This document shows positions 1 through 8,746 of a DNA stretch of 64,000 nucleotides, in pieces. The position numbers and the translations under genes are program-made. The stretch's first letter is position 1. Each line of letters opens with the position of its first letter. The DNA comes from Uruburuella testudinis (lineage in GTDB: Bacteria; Pseudomonadota; Gammaproteobacteria; Burkholderiales; Neisseriaceae): positions 2,728,001 through 2,792,000 of the forward strand of contig NZ_CP091508.1 of assembly GCF_022870865.1 (NCBI RefSeq). The letters run 5' to 3'. The notes beneath the pieces were generated by a model. The model was not told where the DNA came from. It saw nothing but the letters and a program-made list of their open reading frames with translations, and did not search any database.

Positions 1-1584
1 GCGGTGGCCATCTTGCGCAGCGAATATGCCGCCGATGCCTTGAGCGACGAAGTATGGGCGGCGGCCAAAACCGAATACATCGCCCTGCTGGTCAACCACA
101 AACAGCCCGAGCTGGCAGAAACTTTTTTCAATTCGGTGTCTACGCGGCTGCTTTCCAAAGAGTATTACAACAATCAGTTTATCTTTATCAAGCCGGCCAC
201 CAGCACCGAATACATCGATTCTGATCCGCCCACCTTCTGCTCGTTTTACCCCAGCAAACAAGGGCTGCGCGACTGCATGCGCGAAATTCTGCGCCATTTC
301 GACTGGCAGGTGCCGTTTGCCCACGCCGCGAAAGACATCAGCAGCATTTTGCGCGCCGCCAAACAGCACTTTCAGGCCGAATGGCCGCCTGAAGAGCTGA
401 ACCTGCATGTACAGGTGCTCAATTCGCCGTTTTACCGCAACAAAGGCGCTTATATTTTCGGCAGAATCATCAACGGCAGCAGCCGCCACCCGTTTGCGCT
501 GGCCATCGTACACAATAACGAGGGCGAGCTGATGGTGGATGCGGCGCTGTTTGACCCCAAACAAATCGCCGTGCTGTTTTCATTTGCACGCGCTTATTTT
601 TTGGTCGACATGCCGGTGCCCAGCGGCTACGTGCAGTTTCTCAACGCCATTCTGCCGATGCGCACACCGGGCGATCTCTACACCATGGTCGGCCTGCACA
701 AGCAGGGCAAAAACATCTGGTGGCGCGAATTTGTGCAGCATCTCGAATATTCGCACGACCAGTTTATCCTCGCCCCGGGCGTTAAAGGGCTGGTGATGAC
801 GGTGTTTACCCTACCCTCGTTTCCTTATGTGTTTAAGGTGATTAAAGACAAATTCGGCCCGAATAAAGATTTTGATCAGGAATACGTGCGCCGCAAATAC
901 CTGCTGGTGAAAAAACACGACCGCGTCGGCCGCATGACCGATATTCTGGAATTTTCCAATGTACCGCTGCCGAAATCGCGTTGCAGTGAGGAATTTTTAG
1001 AAGAAATGCGCCAAATGGCACCCAGCCAGCTTGAAGAACACGAAAACCATGTGGTGATTAAACATGTGTATGTCGAATACCGCCTCAAGCCCTTGAATCT
1101 GTTTATGCAGAAAGCCGACCCCGCCGAAAAAGCGGCGGCGGTCATCGATTACGGCTACGCCCTCAAAGAGCTGGCCTCGGCCAATATTTTCCCCGGCGAC
1201 ATGCTGTATAAAAACTTCGGCATGACCCGCTTCGGCCGCGTGATTTTCTATGATTACGATGAAATCGAATACATGACCGACTGCAACTTCCGCAAGATTC
1301 CGCCCGCGCCCAATCCCGAATACGAAATGTCGGGCGAAGTATGGTATCCGGTGCACAAAGGCGATGTTTTCCCCGAAGAATTCGGCCCTTTCCTGTTGGG
1401 CGAGCCGGATGTGCGGCAAGTGTTTTTACAGCACCACAAAGATTTGCTCACGCCTGAATTCTGGCAGGGCAAAAAAGAATCGCTGCAACAAGGGCGGGTC
1501 GACGATTTTTATCCCTACCCGCAATCGCTGCGCTTCACTCCTGAAAAACTGGCCAAAGGGCTGGTAGACAACACCGATGTGTAA
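1..1584 (+). CDS. aceK: Isocitrate dehydrogenase kinase/phosphatase AceK (5' end outside window)
   Basis: AceK phosphorylates and dephosphorylates isocitrate dehydrogenase, switching carbon flux between the TCA cycle and the glyoxylate bypass. The reading frame is open from the first base. The AETFFNSV segment lies near residue 38 here but near residue 100 in E. coli AceK (578 aa), so about 60 N-terminal residues lie upstream of the window and the GTG at position 4 is not the real start. Diagnostic stretches are the ATP-loop region (APGVKGLVMTVFTLP), the following VFKVIKDKF, the HDRVGRM motif, the NIFPGDMLYKNFG loop and the metal/catalytic FYDYDEIEYMT segment. All kinase-core motifs that I can recall are intact. 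The stop codon is followed one base later by a Correia-like repeat, and the next gene is convergent. Confidence 0.96.
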   Translation, partial: AVAILRSEYAADALSDEVWAAAKTEYIALLVNHKQPELAETFFNSVSTRLLSKEYYNNQFIFIKPATSTEYIDSDPPTFCSFYPSKQGLRDCMREILRHFDWQVPFAHAAKDISSILRAAKQHFQAEWPPEELNLHVQVLNSPFYRNKGAYIFGRIINGSSRHPFALAIVHNNEGELMVDAALFDPKQIAVLFSFARAYFLVDMPVPSGYVQFLNAILPMRTPGDLYTMVGLHKQGKNIWWREFVQHLEYSHDQFILAPGVKGLVMTVFTLPSFPYVFKVIKDKFGPNKDFDQEYVRRKYLLVKKHDRVGRMTDILEFSNVPLPKSRCSEEFLEEMRQMAPSQLEEHENHVVIKHVYVEYRLKPLNLFMQKADPAEKAAAVIDYGYALKELASANIFPGDMLYKNFGMTRFGRVIFYDYDEIEYMTDCNFRKIPPAPNPEYEMSGEVWYPVHKGDVFPEEFGPFLLGEPDVRQVFLQHHKDLLTPEFWQGKKESLQQGRVDDFYPYPQSLRFTPEKLAKGLVDNTDV

Positions 1585-1585
1585 T

Positions 1586-1684
1586 CCGTTCACAACAGTA
1601 ACCTAACGGCGTTGGCTCGCCTTGCCGTACTAACTGTACTGTCTTCAGCTCGCCGCCTTGTCCGCTTACTGTTGTGAATGGGTA
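1586..1684. repeat. Correia-like element, copy 1 (short form)
   Basis: About 99 bp. The inner core (GGCGTTGGCTCGCC then TTGCCGTACT then CTGTACTGTCTTC) is that of neisserial Correia elements, but the ends are the inverted repeat CCGTTCACAACAGTAACC / GTTGTGAATGGG instead of the usual TATAGTGGATTAA. It starts immediately after the aceK stop codon and could form the transcript's 3' hairpin. Confidence 0.8.
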
Positions 1685-1694
1685 TAAGCGGGGC

Positions 1695-1749
1695 AAGGCC
1701 GTCTGAAACATTGGCAGGATGATCGATGACGATGACGTTCAGACGGCCT
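1695..1749 (-). terminator. Inverted DUS pair, probable terminator of the GNAT gene
   Basis: Two oppositely oriented copies of the uptake sequence AGGCCGTCTGAA, 30 bases apart, directly at the stop codon of the minus-strand acetyltransferase gene. Inverted DUS pairs commonly serve as terminators in Neisseria; the long loop makes this one weaker than most. Confidence 0.5.
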
Positions 1750-2249
1750 CAATCCACCACCCGCTTGCCCAAAATCACAATATCCGCCTCTTGAGTTTCC
1801 AAATCACACACCTGCGGCAACCGGCCCCATTCCTGAAAACCGAGCGAATGAAACAGGCGGATGCTGGCATGATTGTGGCCGAAAATCACCGCCAAAATAT
1901 TGCGGATGCCCAACGAAGGCGCCCGTTCGAGCATATGTTGCAGCAAAATCCTGCCCACCCCCACCCCGCGCATATCATGGCGCACATACACGCTGATTTC
2001 GGCGCTGATATGATAGGCCGCGCGCGGATAGTAATCACTGAAACTGCCCCAGGCCAACACCTCGTTTTGCGCATTTTTCAACACATAAAGCGGGCGGTTG
2101 CCGCCATGCGCATCAAACCACGCCCGGCGCGATGCCACACTCACGGGGCGTAAATCAGCCGTAGATTGGCGGCTCTCAATGGTGCTGTTATAAATCTCGA
2201 CAATCGCGGCCAATTCATCCGCTTCGGCAAGGCTGATGGTGTATTGCAT
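1749..2249 (-). CDS. GNAT-family N-acetyltransferase (phosphinothricin acetyltransferase-like)
   Basis: A 166-residue protein starting MQYTISLAEADEL. It resembles the PAT/YncA branch of GNAT acetyltransferases, which use acetyl-CoA to acetylate amino groups of small molecules. Features are an N-terminal IVEIYNSTI segment, a central EISVYVRHDMRGVGVGRIL block that is the acetyl-CoA pyrophosphate-binding motif A (Q/RxxGxG/A type), and a C-terminal ASIRLFHSLGF motif B. I chose the ATG at 2249 because a GGAAA purine run lies just upstream. An in-frame start at 2288 would begin inside the neighbouring Correia-like repeat. The substrate is unknown; the protein is cytoplasmic with no membrane segments. 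Confidence 0.85.
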   Translation of the reverse strand: MQYTISLAEADELAAIVEIYNSTIESRQSTADLRPVSVASRRAWFDAHGGNRPLYVLKNAQNEVLAWGSFSDYYPRAAYHISAEISVYVRHDMRGVGVGRILLQHMLERAPSLGIRNILAVIFGHNHASIRLFHSLGFQEWGRLPQVCDLETQEADIVILGKRVVD

Positions 2250-2280
2250 GGTTTCCAATCTGAAATAATGCCCGTAATAT

Positions 2281-2380
2281 CCATTCACAAAAATAACCCA
2301 ACCGCGTTGGCCTGCCTGACCGTACCACCTGTACCGTCTTCGGCCCGCCGCCTTGTGAGCTGACTTTTATCAATGGGTAT
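2281..2380. repeat. Correia-like element, copy 2 (short form)
   Basis: About 100 bp with ends CCATTCACAAAAATAACC and ATCAATGGGTAT. The core is more diverged than in copy 1 (CCGCGTTGGCCTGCC). It lies just upstream of the acetyltransferase start and downstream of the isochorismatase-like gene. Confidence 0.75.
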
Positions 2381-2418
2381 CAAAAATCCGCTTATACTGC
2401 AAACGGCAAACAATACCG

Positions 2419-2465
2419 AGGCCGTCTGAATGGTGACGCACATGCAAACCCTTTCAGACGGCCTC
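2419..2465 (-). terminator. Inverted DUS pair after the isochorismatase-like gene
   Basis: GAGGCCGTCTGAA and TTCAGACGGCCTC face each other across a 22-base loop, 10 bases beyond the stop codon of the minus-strand gene. Likely terminator and uptake signal. Confidence 0.6.
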
Positions 2466-2475
2466 AAGCAACCGG

Positions 2476-3018
2476 CTACTGAATCAATTTCGACACGGTT
2501 TTAAACGCCGCATGCTTGGCATCGCCCAACAATTGGAACAACACACTTTCCACATTCGACACCACCACACCCGCCGCCGCCATCTGCTCCAGCGCATTAA
2601 CCCGATTGACCAAGCTGCGCGAAGTGGTGCACTCAGACGGCACATACACCGCATAACCGCCGGCACGCAAATCCAGCGCGGTTTGCAGCATGCATACATG
2701 CGCCTCAGCCCCCACCAAAATCACATTTTCCGCACCGTGTTGCTGCAAAGCCGCCGCCACCTCATCGATAAACGCCGAAAAACGCGTTTTTTCAAACACC
2801 GGCGCCGCCCCCAACAACAACTTGATGGCCGGCACAGTCGGCCCCAAACCTTTCGGATACTGCTCGGTAACCAGCAGCGGCACCTCCAGCGCCTGCAAAC
2901 CCTGCAACAACACGCGGCTGCGCTCAATCATACTTTGCGCATCATGCAGCGCCGGCGTGAGCCGCTCTTGAATGTCCACCACAATACACACAGTATTGGC
3001 AGCGTTTAATGTATTCAT
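2476..3018 (-). CDS. Isochorismatase-family cysteine hydrolase
   Basis: A 180-residue cytoplasmic protein of the isochorismatase/cysteine hydrolase superfamily (YcaC or nicotinamidase-like fold). The catalytic triad is visible as Asp15 in VVDIQ, Lys77 in EKTRFSA and Cys109 in AEAHVCMLQT. The cis-peptide region (LVGAEAHVC) is also conserved. Length is typical of the small single-domain members. The family cleaves amide or ether-type bonds in varied substrates, and nothing here fixes the substrate. Its closest look-alikes are the uncharacterised hydrolases often annotated as YcaC-related. It is monocistronic, with a DUS-pair terminator behind it and a Correia-like element upstream. Confidence 0.88.
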   Translation of the reverse strand: MNTLNAANTVCIVVDIQERLTPALHDAQSMIERSRVLLQGLQALEVPLLVTEQYPKGLGPTVPAIKLLLGAAPVFEKTRFSAFIDEVAAALQQHGAENVILVGAEAHVCMLQTALDLRAGGYAVYVPSECTTSRSLVNRVNALEQMAAAGVVVSNVESVLFQLLGDAKHAAFKTVSKLIQ

Positions 3019-3138
3019 ATATTTCTCTCTTTGTCGACAGGTTTTCAGCTTTCAGACGGCCTGAACCTTATTGATTTGATGATAAGGAAATATATCGTGA
3101 AACCGGCGGATATTCAACCAAACAAAATGCAGCCGGAT

Positions 3139-3236
3139 CCATTCACAAAAGTAAGCTAACAAGGCGGCAAGCCGAAGACAGCACACACGTACCGCAAGGA
3201 GAGCCAACGTAGTTAGGTTATTTTTGTGAATGGGTA
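3139..3236. repeat. Correia-like element, copy 3 (short form, reverse orientation)
   Basis: About 98 bp from CCATTCACAAAAGTAAGC to ATTTTTGTGAATGGGTA. The core reads as the reverse complement of copies 1 and 2 (GGCGGCAAGCCGAAGACAG). It sits between the isochorismatase-like gene and argJ. Confidence 0.85.
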
Positions 3237-3259
3237 ACGGCGCAGCGGGGCAACAATCA

Positions 3260-3291
3260 AGGCCGTCTGAAAACTTATTTTCAGACGGCCT
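3260..3291 (-). terminator. Inverted DUS terminator of clcA-argJ
   Basis: A compact perfect hairpin, AGGCCGTCTGAAAA with its inverse around a 4-5 base loop, 18 bases past the argJ stop codon. Confidence 0.75.
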
Positions 3292-3309
3292 CACAGTGAT
3301 GCAGCTTAT

Positions 3310-4530
3310 TTATGAGCGGTAATCGGCATTAATCGACACATAACCGTGCGACAAATCGCAGGTATAAATCGTGGCGGCGGCCTGTCCGCGCTGTAAATCT
3401 ACGCGCACGAGAATTTCATCGTCGTTCATCACCTGCTGCCCTGCCGCTTCGGTGTAGCTTGCAGCGCGACCGCCGTGTTCGGCCACCAGCACATCGCCCA
3501 GATACAAGCGCACTTTATCGGTATCCAGATGCGCCACGCCCGAATAACCGATGGCGGCGAGCAGGCGGCCGAGATTGGGGTCGCTGGCAAAAAAAGCGGT
3601 TTTTACCAACGGCGAATGAGCGATGGCATAGGCCACTTGGCGCGCTTCTTCACGGCTTTCGGCATTTTCGACTTTAACGGTGATGAATTTGGTGGCACCT
3701 TCGCCGTCGCGCACAATCGCTTGCGCCAGCTCCAACGCCAGGCTGCCGAGCAAGGCTTTGAGCTGGTCGTAGCGCGGGTCGGCGATATTGTCGATTTCGC
3801 TTTGGCCGCATTTGCCGGTGGCGATAATCACAAAACTGTCGTTGGTGCTGGTATCGCCGTCTACGGTAATGCTGTTAAACGAAGCATCGGCGATTTCCTG
3901 CGTGAGCATCTGCAAAATCGGCTGCGACACTTTGGCATCGGTTACGATAAAGCCGAGCATAGTGGCCATGTTGGGGCAAATCATGCCCGAGCCTTTCGAA
4001 ATACCGGTGGCGCGCACGGTATGGCTGCTGCCGATTTTGGCCTCACGGCTGGCGGCTTTGGGCAGGGTGTCGGTGGTCATGATGGCGCGGGCGGCATCGT
4101 TCCAGTGCACCGGTTTCACATCGGGCAGCGCCGCCACAATTTTCTGCACCGGCAAAGGCTCCAAAATCACACCGGTGGAAAACGGCAGCACTTGTTCCGC
4201 TTCGCAGCCCACTTGGGCAGCGGCGGCGGCGCAGACGGCCAGCGCATCTTCCCGGCCTTGGGCGCCGGTGCCGGCATTGGCATTGCCGGTATTGATAACC
4301 AGCGCGCGAATGCCGTTTTCATTAGCCAGATGTGCCTTGGCCACATGCACCGGCGCGGCGCAGAAGCGGTTTTGGGTAAATACCGCGCCCACGCTGTTGG
4401 TTTTATTCAAAACAATCAAAGTCAGATCATCGTGATCGGGCTTTTTCACACCGGCTTGCCCGACAAACACCTGCGCACCGTCGACGGTTAACAATTCGGA
4501 TGCTTCTTTTTCTCGCAAATTCACTGCCAT
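3310..4530 (-). CDS. argJ: Bifunctional ornithine acetyltransferase / N-acetylglutamate synthase ArgJ
   Basis: ArgJ transfers the acetyl group from N-acetylornithine to glutamate in the cyclic arginine pathway, and the bifunctional form also makes N-acetylglutamate from acetyl-CoA. The 406-residue protein has the family's self-cleavage site: KGSGMICPNMATMLGFI, with the nucleophile Thr190 becoming the N-terminus of the beta chain. Other family features are FTQNRFCAAPV near residue 51, NTGNANAGTG near 80 and DGEGATKF in the beta chain. Length matches the usual 405-410. The start codon lies only 3 bases after the stop of the upstream ClC gene, so the two are almost certainly co-transcribed. Confidence 0.97.
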   Translation of the reverse strand: MAVNLREKEASELLTVDGAQVFVGQAGVKKPDHDDLTLIVLNKTNSVGAVFTQNRFCAAPVHVAKAHLANENGIRALVINTGNANAGTGAQGREDALAVCAAAAAQVGCEAEQVLPFSTGVILEPLPVQKIVAALPDVKPVHWNDAARAIMTTDTLPKAASREAKIGSSHTVRATGISKGSGMICPNMATMLGFIVTDAKVSQPILQMLTQEIADASFNSITVDGDTSTNDSFVIIATGKCGQSEIDNIADPRYDQLKALLGSLALELAQAIVRDGEGATKFITVKVENAESREEARQVAYAIAHSPLVKTAFFASDPNLGRLLAAIGYSGVAHLDTDKVRLYLGDVLVAEHGGRAASYTEAAGQQVMNDDEILVRVDLQRGQAAATIYTCDLSHGYVSINADYRS

Positions 4531-4533
4531 ATA

Positions 4534-5949
4534 TTATTTCTCCCTGGTTACAGATGTGCCGGGCAACGCCGCGGTTTGAGCCTGTTGGGCCGCATATTCT
4601 TCCTGTACGCGCTGCCGGTAGCGTAAGCCCGCTGCGTGGTAAAACGGCTTGGGCGAAAACTGGCGCGATACTTGAGATGCAAAAATAGCACCAATCAGCA
4701 ACCAAAACAACAGATTCTGCCCGCCGGTCATTTCCATCACAATCACACTGGCGGTCAGCGGCGATTGCGTGGCCGCTGCCAGAAAGGCCGCCATGCAAAT
4801 CAACACCAGCACATTCACCCCGGTTTCCAAACCGCCGATCTGGGCAATCTGCTGCCCCATCATCGCCCCCACCGTCAGCGCCGGCGTGAAAATACCGCCG
4901 GGAATGCCTGCCCAATAAGACAACACCGTGGCCGCCCACTTCGCCAGCGCCACCCCCGGCGGTGCTTCATACATGCGCCGCAAAGCACCGGAGGCTTCAT
5001 GGTAGCCGGTGCCGAAAGTCTGCCCCTGATACAGCGTGCCGACGGCCGCCAGCAGCACACCGATCAGCCCCGCCAGCAACAGCGGGTGACGGCGTATCCA
5101 GCCGCGCCAGCGCTCGGGCGCAATACCGGCCGCGCCTTTATACAGAAAGCGCGCAAACAGCCCGCCGGCCACCCCGCACACCAGTGCGCACAGCAACACC
5201 CAGGCCAGCATATGCGGCAGCGCATCGCCGTGAAAGCCTGAAAAATAAGGGTTGTTACCCTGAACGGCCACTTGGATGAAACCCGCAGCCAGCACACCGA
5301 TAAAAATCTGCCGCTCCCAGCGCAGCATCACACCGCGCCCCAGCTCTTCAATGGCAAACACCACCCCCGCCAGCGGCGCATTAAACGCCGCCGCCAAACC
5401 GCCGGCCGCACCGGCTGCGAGCAAATCATTTTCCTGCAAGCCTTTAAACGCCAGATTGTGCTTTTTGCACCACGCCCCCCAAGCCGCCATCACCGCCGCC
5501 CCCACCTGCACAGAAGGTCCTTCGCGGCCGATAGAGGCACCGGCCAGCATGCCCAGAAATGTCAGCGGAATTTTTAACGCGGTCTGCCAAAGCGACACCA
5601 GCCGCGTTTTTTGCGGCCCGTGCGGCAGCGACAACGAAGCCAGCACCTGCGGAATACCGCTGCCGGCGGTATAAGGCGCAAAACGGCGCGTGAGCCAGGC
5701 AATCAGCGGCAGCCCCAGCGGCAGCGCCATCCAGGCAAACCACGGATACTGCTGCACCCAGTGGGCATTTTGTTCCAACGCCCAATCAGCCATTTTGGCA
5801 AACACCAACGATGTCAGCGCCACCAGCGCAGAGCCGGCCAACAAAAACATAAACGCAATGGTTTTGCGCGACAAACGCTGTGTCTGCACCGCTTTATGCG
5901 ACAACTTTTGGCCGAGCAAGCGGCTCCAAGATGAAAATAAATGTTTCAT
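4534..5949 (-). CDS. clcA: ClC-family chloride/proton antiporter
   Basis: A 471-residue inner-membrane protein with the three ClC selectivity-filter signatures: GSGIP at 96-100, GREGP at 141-145 and GIPGGIFTP at 348-356. Glu143 in GREGP corresponds to the gating glutamate of E. coli ClC-ec1. Glu202 in the IEELGRG segment corresponds to its internal proton glutamate, so I expect a Cl-/H+ antiporter rather than a passive channel. There are many hydrophobic segments, as expected for the 18-helix fold, and no C-terminal CBS domains. It is the first gene of a two-gene operon with argJ; the functional link to arginine synthesis is not obvious. Confidence 0.93.
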   Translation of the reverse strand: MKHLFSSWSRLLGQKLSHKAVQTQRLSRKTIAFMFLLAGSALVALTSLVFAKMADWALEQNAHWVQQYPWFAWMALPLGLPLIAWLTRRFAPYTAGSGIPQVLASLSLPHGPQKTRLVSLWQTALKIPLTFLGMLAGASIGREGPSVQVGAAVMAAWGAWCKKHNLAFKGLQENDLLAAGAAGGLAAAFNAPLAGVVFAIEELGRGVMLRWERQIFIGVLAAGFIQVAVQGNNPYFSGFHGDALPHMLAWVLLCALVCGVAGGLFARFLYKGAAGIAPERWRGWIRRHPLLLAGLIGVLLAAVGTLYQGQTFGTGYHEASGALRRMYEAPPGVALAKWAATVLSYWAGIPGGIFTPALTVGAMMGQQIAQIGGLETGVNVLVLICMAAFLAAATQSPLTASVIVMEMTGGQNLLFWLLIGAIFASQVSRQFSPKPFYHAAGLRYRQRVQEEYAAQQAQTAALPGTSVTREK

Positions 5950-6253
5950 GTGCGATTATCCGAACGGCCTTTCAGACGGCCTCAATCATGGGGATGGCGA
6001 AAGCGGCCGGACGGGGTGCCCTAAAGCGTCTTGACCGCAGCAGATATTCAAACGTTTTCACGATACGGTATTATGAACATGTTTGGGCGGCTGATAAACC
6101 CGCCTGCCGCCATTGGCCGCATTAATGGGTATTTTCAACGGCAGAGTGTGGTATAAATTTTGCATTTTTTGCGGGCGGCACAACATCGAGGCCGTCTGAA
6201 AGGCATTGACACCCTTAAAAAATAACCTGAATGCATCTGCCTGCCTTACCGCT

Positions 6254-6325
6254 TAGGGTGCTCTGACCATTCGTTTATCAAGGGGATTTTTGTTTCTGAA
6301 CAGGCAGATGCCGGGCAACAAACAC
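6254..6325. repeat. Truncated copy of the TA-flanked MITE
   Basis: TAGGGTGCTCTGACCATTCG and the following TTTATCAAGGGGATTTTTG match one end of the roughly 160-bp repeat seen intact at 12365 and 20354. The other half is missing or scrambled. Confidence 0.55.
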
Positions 6326-6403
6326 CCGCCAACCGCATTTGTTAAAAAGCCTTGCTGCACTTACTGGCACTTGTATGAAATGTGGGCATGAATGTTTTTC
6401 ATG

Positions 6404-6499
6404 CCCATTCACAAAAATAAGCGAACAAGGCAGCGAGCTTGAAGACAGTACAGTTCGTAGGGCAAGGCGCGCCATTAGGTTACTTTTGTGAATGGGTAT
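6404..6499. repeat. Correia-like element, copy 4 (short form, reverse orientation)
   Basis: CCCATTCACAAAAATAAGC at the left and ACTTTTGTGAATGGGTA at the right, core GGCAGCGAGCTTGAAGACAG. It ends 18 bases before the tgpA stop codon, directly against an uptake sequence. Confidence 0.85.
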
Positions 6500-6516
6500 C
6501 AGACGGCCTCAACAGA

Positions 6517-8487
6517 TTATCTGCCGCGTTGCCGGTAATAACGCCCGGCCAGCGCCCGTGCCCGCCGGTACCAGCGCCGTTGCAGGCGTTTGGATGGCGG
6601 TTGTTCGGCGGCATACAGCCAATATTCGTATTCATCCAGCAACCGCTGCAACGCCGCATCTTCTATACCGTGCTGCGCCAGCAGGCGGCGCAGGCCGTCT
6701 GCGCTGGTGGCGGCAACAGCAGGGTCTCCTTCGCCCATCAGCGCGGTTTTCAGCAGCATAAAACCCGCCTGCAAATCATCACGCCGCTGCCGCCCGGCCA
6801 GCCACCAGCATAATAACGGCAACACCGCCAACAGCAAGCCTGCGGGCAATACCAGCAGCAATGTGCCGGGGCGGAAGCCGCCCAAACCCAGCGCGGCAAA
6901 CAAATCGTTTTGCTTACCCTGATCGTAGTTCACCACCCATTGCTGCCAATAATACTGCCCCGTGTCATACCAGTGCGACCAGCGGCCGCCCCGGTCGGCC
7001 AGCAGGCTGCGTTCGCCGGGCGGCAAAGCCCGTGCCAGGCTGCCTTCGCTGCGCGATGATGCGGCCGCGGTGGGGTCGACGCGCAGCCATGCCTGCTCAT
7101 CAGCCAACCACACCTCTGCCCAAGCATGGGCATCTTTGCTGCGGATTTGCCAAAACCCGCCCTGCGGCCGGTATTCGCCGCCGTGATAACCGGTAACCAC
7201 CCGTGCCGGCAGCCCGGCGGCGCGCATCATCACCACAAAACTTTGCGCATAATGCTCGCAAAAACCGCGCCGGGCGTGAAACATAAATTCGTCCACGCTG
7301 TCGCTGCTGCCCATGCGCGGCGGCTGTAAAGTGTAGGCAAACGATTGGCGGCGGTAGTAGTGCAGCACATTATCGATAAATTGGCGCACATGTGCCGATT
7401 GGCGCATCAGCGATTCGGCCAGCAGACGCGTTTGCAGATTACCGTCGGGCAGCCGGGTGTAGCGGCGGTGTTCGGCGGCACTCAAGCGGTGCGGCAAGGT
7501 ATCGGTAAGCGCCGACTCAAGCGTGATGCGGCGCAAACCCTCGCGGCTGTGCTCCGCCCGCAACACCCGCCCCAAACGGCTCTGTAAACCTTGCGGTACG
7601 GTTTGCGGATAATCCAGCACCGGAATCACGCCCTGCCGGTCACGCAATATCATTTGATAACGCAGCCGCCGGCGGCTTGCCGGCGCCTCGGCGCTGTCGG
7701 TGTCATCATGAGCCACCGCCTGCCAGCGGCGGCCGTCAAACTCGCTCATCACGATGGCGCGCCAATATAAATCGCCCGTCTGAGGTTGCAGGCCGTCTGA
7801 AAAAGTGATGTTGGCCACCCACTCGTTACTTTGCACCAAGTTGCTGATGCTGCCAGGCGCCATGCTGTCCGACAAACCCGTCTGCGCCTGCGCGGCCTGA
7901 TTTTGCGGCATAGACCACAACGGCCCGTCCACCCTCGGCACCGCCGCAAACAGCACCGCCATCAGCGGCAACGCCAGCAGCCAGGCGCTGGCACTCTGCC
8001 GCAGCGCCTGCTTGAGCGGCAGCCCGGCCAGCAAGGCTAAGCACACGCCTATCGCCGCCAGGCTCGACAACAGCCACACACCCGCCATCAGGCTTTGATT
8101 AAGCAGCACGCCGGCACCGGTTAAAAACAGCATCGCCAGCAGCAGCACCTGCCCGTCGCGGCGCGTGCCGTTTTCAAACGCTTTGAGCATCACCAGCAGC
8201 AACAGCAACGAAACGCCACCCTCACGCCCAAACAAAGTGCCTGCCTGCTGCCACACCAACGCCGCCGCCATCACCGCCATCAGCAGTAAGGCCGCGGCAG
8301 GTATTTTGTTGATACGTAAACGCAGCAGCGCCAGCCGCAGCAGCCACAGGCCGCCAAACAAAGCCACCACCACCACAGGCAGTGAAGCCGCCAGCGGCAG
8401 CGCCGTCCACAGCAGCACCAGCAATACGGCCGCTTGCACGCGGAATACGGGCAGGCGGCGTAAAAAAGGCGGATTTAAAATCAACAT
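6517..8487 (-). CDS. tgpA: TgpA-like membrane transglutaminase-domain protein (DUF3488 / transglutaminase core)
   Basis: A 656-residue inner-membrane protein. Residues 1 to about 170 form several membrane helices (DUF3488-like), followed by a periplasmic transglutaminase-like domain and a last membrane helix near 550-570 with a cytoplasmic tail. The papain-like triad is visible: Cys410 in RRGFCEHYAQSF, His454 in SKDAHAWAEVW and Asp471 in LRVDPTAA. It is the last gene of a moxR-DUF58-tgpA set, a widespread trio. The Pseudomonas TgpA is essential and has transglutaminase activity, but the substrate is unknown. The final residues overlap no other gene; a Correia-like element and uptake sequence follow. 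Confidence 0.9.
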   Translation of the reverse strand: MLILNPPFLRRLPVFRVQAAVLLVLLWTALPLAASLPVVVVALFGGLWLLRLALLRLRINKIPAAALLLMAVMAAALVWQQAGTLFGREGGVSLLLLLVMLKAFENGTRRDGQVLLLAMLFLTGAGVLLNQSLMAGVWLLSSLAAIGVCLALLAGLPLKQALRQSASAWLLALPLMAVLFAAVPRVDGPLWSMPQNQAAQAQTGLSDSMAPGSISNLVQSNEWVANITFSDGLQPQTGDLYWRAIVMSEFDGRRWQAVAHDDTDSAEAPASRRRLRYQMILRDRQGVIPVLDYPQTVPQGLQSRLGRVLRAEHSREGLRRITLESALTDTLPHRLSAAEHRRYTRLPDGNLQTRLLAESLMRQSAHVRQFIDNVLHYYRRQSFAYTLQPPRMGSSDSVDEFMFHARRGFCEHYAQSFVVMMRAAGLPARVVTGYHGGEYRPQGGFWQIRSKDAHAWAEVWLADEQAWLRVDPTAAASSRSEGSLARALPPGERSLLADRGGRWSHWYDTGQYYWQQWVVNYDQGKQNDLFAALGLGGFRPGTLLLVLPAGLLLAVLPLLCWWLAGRQRRDDLQAGFMLLKTALMGEGDPAVAATSADGLRRLLAQHGIEDAALQRLLDEYEYWLYAAEQPPSKRLQRRWYRRARALAGRYYRQRGR

Positions 8488-8512
8488 GCTTCCTTATCCG
8501 ACAGGCTTTTCA

Positions 8513-8613
8513 TACCCATTCACAAAAGTAAGCGAACAAGGCGGCGAGCCGAAGACAGTACACACGTACGGTAAGGCAAGCCTGCGCCGTTAAGTTATTT
8601 TTGTGAATGGGTA
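8513..8613. repeat. Correia-like element, copy 5 (short form, reverse orientation)
   Basis: TACCCATTCACAAAAGTAAG and TTATTTTTGTGAATGGGTA bracket a well-preserved core (GGCGGCGAGCCGAAGACAG). It separates tgpA from the upstream DUF58 gene and is followed immediately by an inverted uptake-sequence pair (8614-8636). Confidence 0.88.
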
Positions 8614-8636
8614 TCAGACGGCCTGATGCCGTCTGA
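8614..8636. terminator. Tail-to-tail uptake-sequence pair
   Basis: TCAGACGGCCTGATGCCGTCTGA forms a short hairpin between the DUF58 gene and tgpA. One arm is the AT-type (GATGCCGTCTGAA) version. It may be a weak terminator or processing site within the operon. Confidence 0.45.
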
Positions 8637-8746
8637 AAAGCCTGTATCAATCCATCATAAAACTACTGAATTTCCAGCTGTCCTGACAGCCTCCGAATCA
8701 TCCGCCAGCGCCGACTCGCCTGCCTGCTTATTTTGACAACCGGGCA

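Larger units (their letters stand above)
5950..6516. other. Gene-free stretch upstream of the ClC gene
   Basis: No credible coding region. It contains a single uptake sequence near 5970 and another near 6190, a decayed MITE end (6254-6325) and a Correia-like element (6404-6499). The clcA-argJ promoter presumably lies just above 5949, but I could not pick out convincing -35/-10 boxes. Confidence 0.6.

Noticed and set aside
3475-4491. 338-codon plus-strand ORF opposite argJ
   Set aside because: High-G+C shadow of a well-identified gene; Arg/His/Gly-rich composition and no ribosome site.
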